From: Pseudomonadota bacterium
GTDB taxonomy: Bacteria > Desulfobacterota > Desulfobulbia > Desulfobulbales > Desulfocapsaceae
DNA: 35,968 nucleotides
Direction: 5' to 3'
NCBI GenBank assembly: GCA_018821785.1
Contig: JAHJLI010000035.1
Span: 1-35,968 of the forward strand
Shown piece after piece: positions 16,650 to 25,000 of the stretch (the stretch's first letter is position 1; every line of letters begins with the position of its first letter). The notes beneath the pieces were generated by a model. It searched no databases and was not told the DNA's origin. It worked only from the letters and a program-made list of their open reading frames with translations. The position numbers and the translations under genes were made by a program.

Positions 16650-16698
16650 GGGCTGTAAAGAAATAACTATAACCATTTCAGCCATTTCTTTACGGACC
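16650..16698. repeat. Inverted repeat, copy 2 of the dispersed hairpin
   Basis: GTAAAGAAAT (16655-16664) and ATTTCTTTAC (16684-16693) are perfect 10-bp arms. With flanking GC-rich bases the stem extends to about 15 bp (two mismatches) around a 19-nt loop. The arms match those at 362-376 and 395-410. It starts just past the pnp terminator and has no T-run of its own. Confidence 0.55.
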
Positions 16699-16699
16699 A

Positions 16700-16719
16700 T
16701 TATGCCGTTAACGACATAA
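16700..16719. promoter_or_regulatory. 20-bp near-perfect palindrome upstream of dut
   Basis: TTATGCCGTTAACGACATAA reads as a palindrome in nine of ten pairs with no loop, centred on GTTAAC. Such continuous symmetry suits a dimeric DNA-binding regulator. It begins right after the 16650-16698 hairpin and lies 76 bp before the dut start. I recognise no specific regulator family from it. Confidence 0.45.
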
Positions 16720-16794
16720 AAACCGATTACTTCCTGCGGGTACGATGGGTTATATGTTGATGAAGGCAAAAATTACCTACTTGGCAGGGTTTAT

Positions 16795-17250
16795 ATGGAT
16801 GAAAAAGAAGTGAAAATATGTTGGTTGACACCTGAAAATGAGGGCGATCTCCGTCTGCCGGGTTATGAAACCCCAGGGGCCGCCGGTATGGACGTGGAAG
16901 CAGGAGTGGTTGGGGAATTGATCATTTTGCCGGGCGAAATGGCTCTTGTCCCGACTGGCTTTGGGGTCGAACTCCCGGCAGGATATGAACTACAGGTTAG
17001 ACCGCGCAGCGGTTTGGCTGTTAAATATGGGTTGACCATACTTAACAGTCCGGGGACTATCGATTCGGATTATCGTGGTGAGGTCAAGATAGCTCTGATC
17101 AACCTTGGTCAAAAACCTTTTAGCGTGCACCGGGGGGACCGTATTGCCCAGTTGGTTTTGAAACCGGTAACCAGAGCAAGGTTTGTCCTCGTTGAGGGTC
17201 TCAACCAGACACCTCGCGCTGCCGGTGGTTTTGGTCACACCGGGGTTTAG
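16795..17250 (+). CDS. dut: dUTP diphosphatase (dUTPase)
   Basis: Hydrolyses dUTP to dUMP and pyrophosphate, which keeps uracil out of DNA and supplies dTMP synthesis. All five trimeric dUTPase motifs are present in 151 residues: AGMDVEA (30-36), [11 protein letters not shown] (69-79), the motif with catalytic Asp in [10 protein letters not shown] (D90), RGDRIAQLV (113-121), and the C-terminal lid GGFGHTG (144-150), where His replaces the usual Ser. Length matches E. coli Dut. The ATG at 16795 has AGGG 5 nt upstream. It follows the pnp terminator, so it is a separate unit with an operator-like palindrome in front. Confidence 0.96.
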   Translation: MDEKEVKICWLTPENEGDLRLPGYETPGAAGMDVEAGVVGELIILPGEMALVPTGFGVELPAGYELQVRPRSGLAVKYGLTILNSPGTIDSDYRGEVKIALINLGQKPFSVHRGDRIAQLVLKPVTRARFVLVEGLNQTPRAAGGFGHTGV

Positions 17251-17324
17251 GGCCTTACAGATTTTTTTCGTTTAAAAAACAAGAACAAATTTGCAAAAGG
17301 TACCTATGCCACTGTGGGGTGATA

Positions 17325-17396
17325 GTCTGTCAGACAAAACATTTGCTTGTTTTTGCGAAGATTTTGTCGCAAAGGGAATGAAATCCCATTTGGGAT
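17325..17396. promoter_or_regulatory. Cluster of three short palindromes upstream of the WalJ-like gene
   Basis: Within about 70 bp there are three perfect dyads. They are GTCTG-T-CAGAC (17325-17335), TTTGCGA and TCGCAAA around an 8-nt loop (17352-17373), and ATCCCA-TT-TGGGAT (17383-17396). The last lies 42 bp before the start codon at 17438. They have different sequences, so they are not repeats of one site. They may be operators or small leader hairpins. Confidence 0.35.
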
Positions 17397-17437
17397 GTTA
17401 TGAAGAATCACGTTGGTCTGGATCAAGTTATTAAAAT

Positions 17438-18223
17438 ATGAGGTTTTCAATACTTGGTAGCGGCAGTCGGGGAAATTCAGTCTTCGTTGAAAGCGGCAAG
17501 ACGAAAATTTTAATTGATGCGGGTTTTTCCGGCAAGGTAATCGAGTCCCGTCTGCATTCTGTCGGCCGGGAGCTGAGGGACATTAGCGCTCTCTGTCTCA
17601 CTCACGAACACAATGACCATATCAGCGGAGCGGGAGTACTTTCCAGGAAATATAAGATCCCGATCTACGCTAATCCAGGCACCTTCTGTGCTGGAGAGAA
17701 AAGGCTGGGAAATCTTTTTGCCAGAAAAGAGTTTGAAACAGGAAATCAGCTGGAAATCGATGACCTTATGGTTCGTTCTTTCAGAATTTCCCATGATACG
17801 GCAGATCCGGTGGGTTTTGTGATCAGCGACGGGAAAAGCAGTATCGGCTATTGTACCGATACAGGAAAGGTTTCTCACCTCATGGCACGCAGGTTGCGTG
17901 GTTGTAATGCCCTGATTATAGAGTGCAACCACAACCTAGAAATGCTGAAAAATGGGCCATATCCATGGCCGCTAAAGCAGCGTGTTCGTTCAAATATGGG
18001 CCATCTCAGCAATGAAGATGCGGCGGCTTGTCTCGCCGGCCTTATCGGTACGCATCTGCATATAGCCGTCCTTGCCCACTTGAGCGAGACCAACAACACG
18101 CCATTGTTAGCACGGGAGGCTGTCAGGGCTGCTGTGCAGCAATGGGGCGAGACAGCCCTCTTTATCGCTTTACAGGATAAGGCTTTACCGCTTATGGAAA
18201 TCACAGAAGGCGTGAAAGAATAA
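17438..18223 (+). CDS. Metallo-beta-lactamase-fold hydrolase, WalJ/YycJ-like
   Basis: A 261-residue metallo-beta-lactamase-superfamily protein of the YycJ/WalJ type. Members have been linked to cell-wall/DNA coordination and exonuclease activity in Firmicutes; the role in this lineage is unknown. It opens with MRFSILGSGSRGNS and ILIDAGFSGK, then the metal-binding THEHNDH (H56, H58, D60, H61). Further ligand regions are RISHDTADPVGF, GYCTDTGKV and IIECNHN, and the C-terminal NMGHLSNEDAA supplies another histidine. The ATG at 17438 has no clear Shine-Dalgarno but is the canonical start for the family. It is convergent with yhbY, 39 bp away, with no obvious terminator between them. Confidence 0.85.
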   Translation: MRFSILGSGSRGNSVFVESGKTKILIDAGFSGKVIESRLHSVGRELRDISALCLTHEHNDHISGAGVLSRKYKIPIYANPGTFCAGEKRLGNLFARKEFETGNQLEIDDLMVRSFRISHDTADPVGFVISDGKSSIGYCTDTGKVSHLMARRLRGCNALIIECNHNLEMLKNGPYPWPLKQRVRSNMGHLSNEDAAACLAGLIGTHLHIAVLAHLSETNNTPLLAREAVRAAVQQWGETALFIALQDKALPLMEITEGVKE

Positions 18224-18262
18224 ATTTTAGGATAGCTCCTTGAATACATTCAGTTGAGAATT

Positions 18263-18601
18263 TTAGCCTTTCGGCAGCTTGATCCTTTTATCCTTGGCTA
18301 TTTCCGGGTTCGCTTTATACAAGACAAAGACCTTACCGATAAGCTGGACCAAGATGCTCTCTGTCTGCTCGGCAACCGCCTGTGAGGTGGCGTGTTTTTC
18401 CAGTCCGCTGTTGTTGCCGATTTTCACCTTTATTAATTCATGGTTCTGCAATTCAGCCAATGCGGTATTGATAATCCCTGAACTTATTCCTTCCTTGCCA
18501 ATCTGCACCAGTGGATTGAGAGAATGTGCTAGTCCTTTCAGGAATTGCTTTTGTCGGCCTGTGAGTGTTGGGGCAGTGGGGTGGAGACTTTTTTCAAGCA
18601 T
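18263..18601 (-). CDS. yhbY: YhbY-like CRM-domain RNA-binding protein
   Basis: A small CRM-domain protein that associates with pre-50S ribosomes in E. coli. The 112 residues hold LTGRQKQFLKGLAHSLNPLVQIGKEG, the family's opening, then an IIxTALAELQNHELIKVKI helix-strand unit. A C-terminal LVQLIGKVFVLYKAN follows. A diverged GxxG-like loop is visible around IGNNSGLEK. The N-terminal dozen residues are an extension relative to E. coli YhbY (97 residues). The ATG at 18601 has AGGAT about 10 nt upstream. It is convergent with the WalJ-like gene. Confidence 0.92.
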   Translation of the reverse strand: MLEKSLHPTAPTLTGRQKQFLKGLAHSLNPLVQIGKEGISSGIINTALAELQNHELIKVKIGNNSGLEKHATSQAVAEQTESILVQLIGKVFVLYKANPEIAKDKRIKLPKG

Positions 18602-18751
18602 TGAACTGAATATCCTTTTTGGAAAAAAGTGAAGTGGGGAGTTTAGGGTCTATTACGAAATATTCCGGAGACTTACTCTGTTTCGTTACGGCTCCTTATA
18701 TCGTTTTTGATGGTACTATGACCAGTTGTATTTATTGAATGGCTTAACACA

Positions 18752-19948
18752 TCAGCCGAACAGGTTGCTGAAAATTTTATAGCCGCCAACCCAGGTACCT
18801 ATTGCCGATCCCAACCCGGTGAGTAGAAAAACAAGAAAAATTCTGAGCAGCCGGTTTTTCCACCAGCCTTTGAACGTGCTGATATCGCTTCCGGAGTTCT
18901 CAAATTCCCTGACAACCGGCGGGCAAGTCATAACCTGAACAAAGGCGCACACATAGCCAGCACCTATTATCGGAGTCAGACTGGTTATCGGCGCGGCAAT
19001 AAATGCTGAGAGGGTAGTGAGTGGATGTGCAAGGGCAAGAATGCCCCCGATTGCAGAGGGGATTCCATTAGCAAGTATCCAATAAAGAACGCTTTCTCCG
19101 GCTATCGCCGATCCTTTTTGCAAACCGATGAGGACCAAGGAACCGATAATTACCAGTGGGACAGCCCAGCCAAAGATCTTGTATCCCTTTGAGACCGGGG
19201 GGATAGTGTTAAGATCGGCAAGCCTATTCCTGTTGTCATAAGAAAAAATTTGCATCATTCCAGCAACATGACCAGCCCCGACCACTGCTACGATCCGCTT
19301 TCCTGGTGAATTCTTTATCTTTTCAGCGAGATACATGTCCCGTTCGTCGATAAGAACGCGTTTAAGATCAGGCAATGATCCACCCATCTCCTCCATAAGT
19401 TCTGAGAGGACATCTTTTTGTTTCAATTCCTTTAGCTTCTCCTCTGATATCTCGCTGTTATCGAACAGGCTGGTGATAAGTGAAGCGATCAGATAGTTTT
19501 TTTTCCAAAAAGAGGTGGATTTCCAGGCTCGTCTCAAAGTGATTCGCACATCACGGTCACAAAGTGAGACGGGTATGTGGAGTGACTTGGCAGTTTGGGC
19601 GGCCATAAGCAGTTCTGCTCCGGGGCTAACACCCATTTTGCTGCCTAGCCTTTTCTGGTATGAAGCCATAAGAAGGCTGGTAAGCAAGGTAGAAAGCTGT
19701 TTGTTTTTAATTATGGTTTTGAGATCGAGGGCTTGCCATTGTTGTTTTTCGGTCAAAGCCTGGAAACGTTTGTCGTCCAGTTCAAGGCAGACGCAGTCAG
19801 GCAATTCTTGCTCGATAAAAGTTCGTACCAAGTCAACAGAGTCTTGGGAAATATGTGCGGTTCCTATCAGAGCTATAATCTTATCGGCCTGTTTCACCAC
19901 ATGGACATCATTTACATAGCTGTGCGAAGGCCAAGAATCAACTGTCAT
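18752..19948 (-). CDS. TraB-family integral membrane protein
   Basis: A 398-residue TraB (pheromone-shutdown/GumN clan) protein. The family was named for an Enterococcus protein that lowers pheromone activity, and the fold resembles Tiki/EreA metallohydrolases; the substrate here is unknown. The soluble half has the signature GTAHISQDS (29-37, H32), DCVCLELDDKRF (51-62), DERDMYLAEKI (201-211) and GAGHV (224-228). The C-terminal half has about four transmembrane segments (258-277, 285-308, 313-342, 368-390). The ATG at 19948 fits. It is followed by yhbY on the same strand after 150 bp and lies 185 bp downstream of mltD. Confidence 0.85.
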   Translation of the reverse strand: MTVDSWPSHSYVNDVHVVKQADKIIALIGTAHISQDSVDLVRTFIEQELPDCVCLELDDKRFQALTEKQQWQALDLKTIIKNKQLSTLLTSLLMASYQKRLGSKMGVSPGAELLMAAQTAKSLHIPVSLCDRDVRITLRRAWKSTSFWKKNYLIASLITSLFDNSEISEEKLKELKQKDVLSELMEEMGGSLPDLKRVLIDERDMYLAEKIKNSPGKRIVAVVGAGHVAGMMQIFSYDNRNRLADLNTIPPVSKGYKIFGWAVPLVIIGSLVLIGLQKGSAIAGESVLYWILANGIPSAIGGILALAHPLTTLSAFIAAPITSLTPIIGAGYVCAFVQVMTCPPVVREFENSGSDISTFKGWWKNRLLRIFLVFLLTGLGSAIGTWVGGYKIFSNLFG

Positions 19949-20118
19949 GTTTCTCTTCTTTTGAAAGCCGTAGTTGTTAGAAATTCATTGATGTTATCGG
20001 TTTTTCTTATAAATACAAAGAAAACGAGACGCCGATCATACGGAATGGACAACAACAGTAGGCATTATTGCCTCTGCTGTCACGAAAATTGTTGGGGATG
20101 CAGCAATGCTGTTGGCGG

Positions 20119-20152
20119 GAAACTCAAAAAAGTCTATACCTTTTTGAGTTTC
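20119..20152 (-). terminator. Perfect 12-bp hairpin spanning the mltD stop codon
   Basis: GAAACTCAAAAA (20119-20130) and TTTTTGAGTTTC (20141-20152) are exact complements around a 10-nt loop. The arm at 20141-20152 encodes the last residues of the minus-strand mltD, and the stop codon (20134-20136) lies in the loop. No T-run follows the stem, but the 3' arm itself begins with Ts on the minus strand. It may act as a terminator or a 3'-end stabiliser. Confidence 0.45.
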
Positions 20153-21843
20153 AAAATGTTACCGGGATGAATGAGGTCAGACTTCAGGTTATTCCATTTT
20201 TTTATTTCAGATGTTGAGGCACTGAACTTTTGCGAAATAGTATACAAAGTGTCACCGCCCTGAACATTATATGAAGCATAGGAATCATCTGCCCGAACCT
20301 CGGTAACATGAGCTTTTCTTTTCTCTGCTTTTAAAACCAGTTTGGGAGCCTTTTCTAGCCCGGCAATTTTTTCAGATTCGACACGAGGGGTCTTTTCCAC
20401 TGAAACAATGGTGTTGCGTTGGTCGATATACAGTGCCAGTTGTTGTCCTATCTGCATCGATTTCACGTTCTTTAAATTGTTCCAGGAAATGATCAGCTCA
20501 GATGGAACATTATAGAGCTTGGAGATTCTGGACACGGTGTCACCCGGCTTGACCTGATGTATAACCATATTATCCAGGTTAGCTGCTTTTTTCTTAGCAA
20601 TGTTTTCAGGCAGGAGTTGGTAAGCGATGGTGTTATATGGAATTCTTAAGCGCTGACCAGAACTCAGATTGCCGCTAGTTAAATTGTTTGCCTTAAGGAG
20701 GGTTGTTTTGTTTACGTCGTATCGAGAACAAATTGAAGTAAGGGTATCCCCTTTGCGAGTTTTGTGGGTTTTGTAAGCGGTAGTGACAATCGAGTGCAAA
20801 CGGGGCATGTTCTTGATTGCCAAAGCAGCTGTAGAGAGAGGCACTTTCACTTCATAGGAAGTGACATTGGGTGGGGTTTTGTTCTGTCGCAATTCGTGAT
20901 TGAGCTGTTTAATTTTTTCAGTGCTGCTGTTAGTGATTAAAGCTACCGCTTCTAGACCCATTCCCGGACCTACGGCAATGACGTCATAACGCGGCGGATT
21001 GTCATAATCAAGTTCAGAAAAACCGAATCTTTCCGGTTGTTTTGCTATAATAAGGGCGGCAATGAGTTTGGGCACATAGCGTTTGGTTTCCAGGGCAAGA
21101 TAGTCTTTGCCGGCGAGTTCCCAGAAATTATTGACATTATATTTGGTGAGACCGTTACGGATTTTACCGGGACCTCCGTTGTAGGCAGCAACTGCGAGAT
21201 GCCAGTCGCCGAATTCTTTGTAGAGATCGGCGAGAAAGGCCACTGCCGCCTGTGTAGATTTTTCGGGATCACGACGTTCATCGATATATTTGTCAATCGC
21301 AAGATTGTATTGTAATCCGGTGCCTTCCATGAATTGCCAGAGACCTACTGCCTTTGATCGTGAACACGCCAGCGGATTATAACCGCTTTCAATCATTGCC
21401 AGATATACCAGCTCACGCGGCAGACCAGCCTCAGCTAAGGACGCCTCCATGATCGGCATGTAGGCGGCAGACCTCTGCAGCCATTGGGAAAATTGTTTCC
21501 TAAAGCCATTTTGGAAAAAATGGAGATACATTTCGACCTGTTTGTTCAAAACCACCGGGAAATCGAAGGAAACATTTTCGGTCGGATCAAAACTCATCGG
21601 CGAATACGGTTCACCCCAGATACCAGTCTGGTTAAGAGCACTCAACTCTGGATCCGAGCACATTTCCGAGTCGGTGTTCTGGAGTTCCTCGTCCGGCTCG
21701 ACCAAAGAGGTATTTTCAGTAATTTCCTGGGAGCCACCTTTAGGGACTGTTCCATAATTAATTTTGTCGGCACAGCCGGAAAGGAACAAAAAAAGAGAAA
21801 GAAGAACGAGGGTCTTAACAATCGTATGGGGTGTTTGTGTCAT
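20134..21843 (-). CDS. mltD: MltD-like membrane-bound lytic transglycosylase, lipoprotein with three LysM domains
   Basis: Cleaves the MurNAc-GlcNAc bond of peptidoglycan, leaving 1,6-anhydro ends. The 569-residue protein has a lipoprotein signal peptide with lipobox LSGC (C24; next residue Ala, so outer membrane is likely). The SLT domain has the catalytic glutamate in AMIESGYNP (E152), then AVGLWQFMEGTG (165-176) and AVAAYNGGPGKI. Three LysM peptidoglycan-binding domains follow; each has a [KQG]GDT start: RKGDTLTSICSRYDV, KPGDTVSRISKLYNV and GGDTLYTISQKFSA. The layout is that of MltD. It is divergent from a class A PBP with 241 bp between the starts, pairing a wall hydrolase with a wall synthase. 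A hairpin covers its stop codon. Confidence 0.95.
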   Translation of the reverse strand: MTQTPHTIVKTLVLLSLFLFLSGCADKINYGTVPKGGSQEITENTSLVEPDEELQNTDSEMCSDPELSALNQTGIWGEPYSPMSFDPTENVSFDFPVVLNKQVEMYLHFFQNGFRKQFSQWLQRSAAYMPIMEASLAEAGLPRELVYLAMIESGYNPLACSRSKAVGLWQFMEGTGLQYNLAIDKYIDERRDPEKSTQAAVAFLADLYKEFGDWHLAVAAYNGGPGKIRNGLTKYNVNNFWELAGKDYLALETKRYVPKLIAALIIAKQPERFGFSELDYDNPPRYDVIAVGPGMGLEAVALITNSSTEKIKQLNHELRQNKTPPNVTSYEVKVPLSTAALAIKNMPRLHSIVTTAYKTHKTRKGDTLTSICSRYDVNKTTLLKANNLTSGNLSSGQRLRIPYNTIAYQLLPENIAKKKAANLDNMVIHQVKPGDTVSRISKLYNVPSELIISWNNLKNVKSMQIGQQLALYIDQRNTIVSVEKTPRVESEKIAGLEKAPKLVLKAEKRKAHVTEVRADDSYASYNVQGGDTLYTISQKFSASTSEIKKWNNLKSDLIHPGNILKLKKV

Positions 21844-21912
21844 TCGCCAATCCGGTTGTTGTCAGATGATGAAAGGCCCTGGAAAAAGACCGTAGATTTG
21901 ACAATTAGTCTG

Positions 21913-21926
21913 TTGAGATATCTCAA
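21913..21926. promoter_or_regulatory. Perfect 14-bp palindrome between mltD and the PBP gene
   Basis: TTGAGATATCTCAA is a perfect palindrome in the 241-bp divergent region, 70 bp upstream of mltD and 158 bp upstream of the PBP start. A -35-like TTGACA (21898-21903) lies next to it. In the same region CCGG[C/T]AATTG occurs twice in direct orientation (21961-21970 and 21993-22002), 32 bp apart, about three helical turns. Together these look like binding sites for control of the two wall genes. Confidence 0.4.
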
Positions 21927-22084
21927 ATAACCTAGTACATTCAAAGCCGTCAGAACGATACCGGCAATTGACAGTATATAAAACCGAACTTTCCGGTAAT
22001 TGCAAGGATTATACGTCCGACTCTCCGTTGAGGCTGTTTTTTCTCCGTCTTTTCCACCTATTTTGCCAAAACCACACAAGAAAT

Positions 22085-25000
22085 ATGTTGAAAAAGTTTT
22101 TTATAATAGCAAGTGCTTTTACCGTCATCGCGATCGGTGCTTTGCTCGGGGGAGTGTATTGGCTGGTTGTCGTTGAGCCGGGGGATGAGATCCGGCAGGA
22201 TAATATTCGTCGTATTCTTGGCAAAGAAAGCCAGGTGTATTACAGCGATGGCACGACAAAACTCGGAGTATTCTTTGATACTGCCCATCGCCAGTATGTA
22301 ACCTTTGAAGAGATTCCTAAAAGTTTTGTCAATGCCCTGGTAGCTTCCGAAGATGAACGATTTTTTATGCACATAGGTTTTGACCCGCTCGGTATTGCCC
22401 GGGCGATGTTTCGTAACATTCAGGCCGGCAAGATTGTGCAAGGGGGGAGTACCCTCACCCAGCAGACTGCTAAAAATCTTTTCAAGAGAACTGACAGATC
22501 CCTTCAGGCAAAACTAAAAGAACTTATATTTGCTTTAAGATTGGAATATCACTACCCCAAAGAAAAAATTTTCGAATTCTATGCTAATCAATTTTATGTA
22601 AGCGGCAATGGTCACGGTCTGGGTGTCGCTGCCAGGTACTATTTCGATAAAATGCCGCAAGAACTGACATTGATCGAATGTGCCTTTATCGCCGGCAGTG
22701 TGAAAAGACCCAATTTTTATAATCCATTCATTAAAAAAACCGACCAGGGTGCCGATCTTGCCAAATCGAGGGGTAAAGCTCGACTGGAGTATGTACTTGG
22801 AAAAATGCGTGATCTGGGGATGATCAGTGCTGGTGAATACACTGAAAGTATCGCTAAGGATGTCCAGTTCACTCAGGGCAAGGTTGGATACGCTCTCGAT
22901 TATGCGATGGAGTTAGTTCGTGAAGCGGTATCTTCAACGGATGTGCTCAATGCTCTTGAGGCAAATGATGTCTCAAATATTGCCACTTCCGGTGTGAAAA
23001 TTATCACCACTCTTAATCGCGAGCTTCAGGGAAAAACCCTGTCAATCTTACGTGGGGAATTATCCCGCCTTGATGTTCGACTGCGGGGATATGAAAGGAA
23101 AGAAGTTCAGGAAGAGCTGGCAGGCCTTGACTACAGCGGCGATTCGGTGGTTAATGAGGGCGAGTTCCTTTTTGGAACGATTACCGAGATAAGGGGCAAG
23201 GGTAAGGATATAAAAATAGGTGTCGAGCTTGATAGAAAACTTGGCATGGGTGTAATTGATGCAGCGGGTTTGTCGGAGTTGGTAACGGCCCGGGTAAAAT
23301 GGCAAAAAAATTTATGGAGTGAACCTGCAGCAGGTGACCAGGAGCAATTGGTCGAGCAATTACAAAAAAGGGACAGGGTATGGGTCAGTGTCCGGACTAT
23401 TCCAGAAGGACAGCCCCCCCTGTTTGCCTTGGAAAAATATCCCCAGGTGCAGGGGGGGGCGCTGGTGTTAAAGGAAGGAACTATTCGTGGCATGGCCGGC
23501 GGAACCGAAAACCGGTTTTTCAACCGTGCTATTCAGGCCCGCAGAACAATGGGTTCGGCCTTCAAACCACTGGTATATACTGCAGCTCTGCAGCTCGGTT
23601 GGAATAGCGCTGATATGTTGCTGAACAGACGGAATATATTTGTTTTAAGCGGCCTGCCTTACTTTCCCCGACCGGATCATAAAAGCCCATTTGATTGGGT
23701 TTCAATGGATTGGGCCGGAGTGCATTCCGAAAATGTGGCCACCATATGGCTGTTGGCTCATCTTTGCGACCAACTCACTCCCCTTCAGTTTCGTGAAGTG
23801 GCTGAGAATCTCGGGTTGGCGCCGAAGGTTATTGACGGAAAAGAAGAACCCTATCGTGTCTATAGTACGAGAATACGCGACCGCTACGGGATTCAGGTCA
23901 ACCGGGAGGTTTTAAGGGCAGCGGCGTATCGGACCGCTTTAGAAAATCTCGAAGCCGATTTCATTTTTGACGGATTGGAGACTGAGTACATGATTCTCAA
24001 GGATCTACCTTTTGGGCTCAACTTCGATAAATATACCGAGGATGTCGAAGAAGAAATGAGACAAAAGGAAGATGCCTCAACAAAGGCTGAAATTGATGAA
24101 GTTGCCGTGCGCAAAAAAGTTCTCGCCAACCGCTATGTTATACTGCAAGCATTGCGCGAAGAACTTGCTGCATTCAGGTCGATGTTCAATAAGTATGGTG
24201 GAGGAGAAACCGAATCTTTTTTGCAAGGACCTTCAGCAGGGTTATACTTGAACAGGATTAACGGAGAGTTTTCCTTTTGGCGGCCTGAGGAGGCTCCACC
24301 GTATCTGATACGTATGGATGGGGAGAAACTCCGCAGCCATCTGCAAGGTTTACAACCTCCCGAAACGGCCCGGTTTTGGCAAAACATTAAATTGCAAGAT
24401 GGGATAAGCGCAGGCACCTTTGATACAGTCGAAAAACAGGTGGATGAAGAATATCGGAAACTCAGCAACGAACTTCCATATAGCTTTAAAGTTCTTTCTC
24501 AGCTTGAGGATTTTCGCATAACTGTAGGACTCCATTATCTTATTCAGCTGGCAGGTCAACTTGGCATCAAGGAGAACCTTGAGCCTGTCCTCTCCTTTCC
24601 CCTGGGTTCCAATGTCGTTACCCTGTTGGAAGCAACGAGAATGTATGAAGGTCTGGTTACCGGAAAGGTGACGACCTTTAGGGAGAGTGAACAGGAGGAG
24701 ATTAATGACTCCCTGGCAATAATTGATCGCATTGAGTCCGAAGAGGGGAATGTGCTATACCAAGCAAATCCGACAATGAAAAAAGTTATTGACGAAAAAA
24801 CTGCCCTGGCGATTGGCGGAATTCTCGAGAATGTAGTAAAATTTGGGACCGGCAAAAAAGCCAATGAAAAAGTAAGGCTCAGGGATGATGGTCAGGGCGT
24901 CGGGGCGGAAATTGCCAAGCTGAATCTTCCCGTGCCTCTGCTTGGAAAAACCGGAACGGCCAACAATTACGCCAATGCTTCTTTTTTCGGGTATGTCCCC

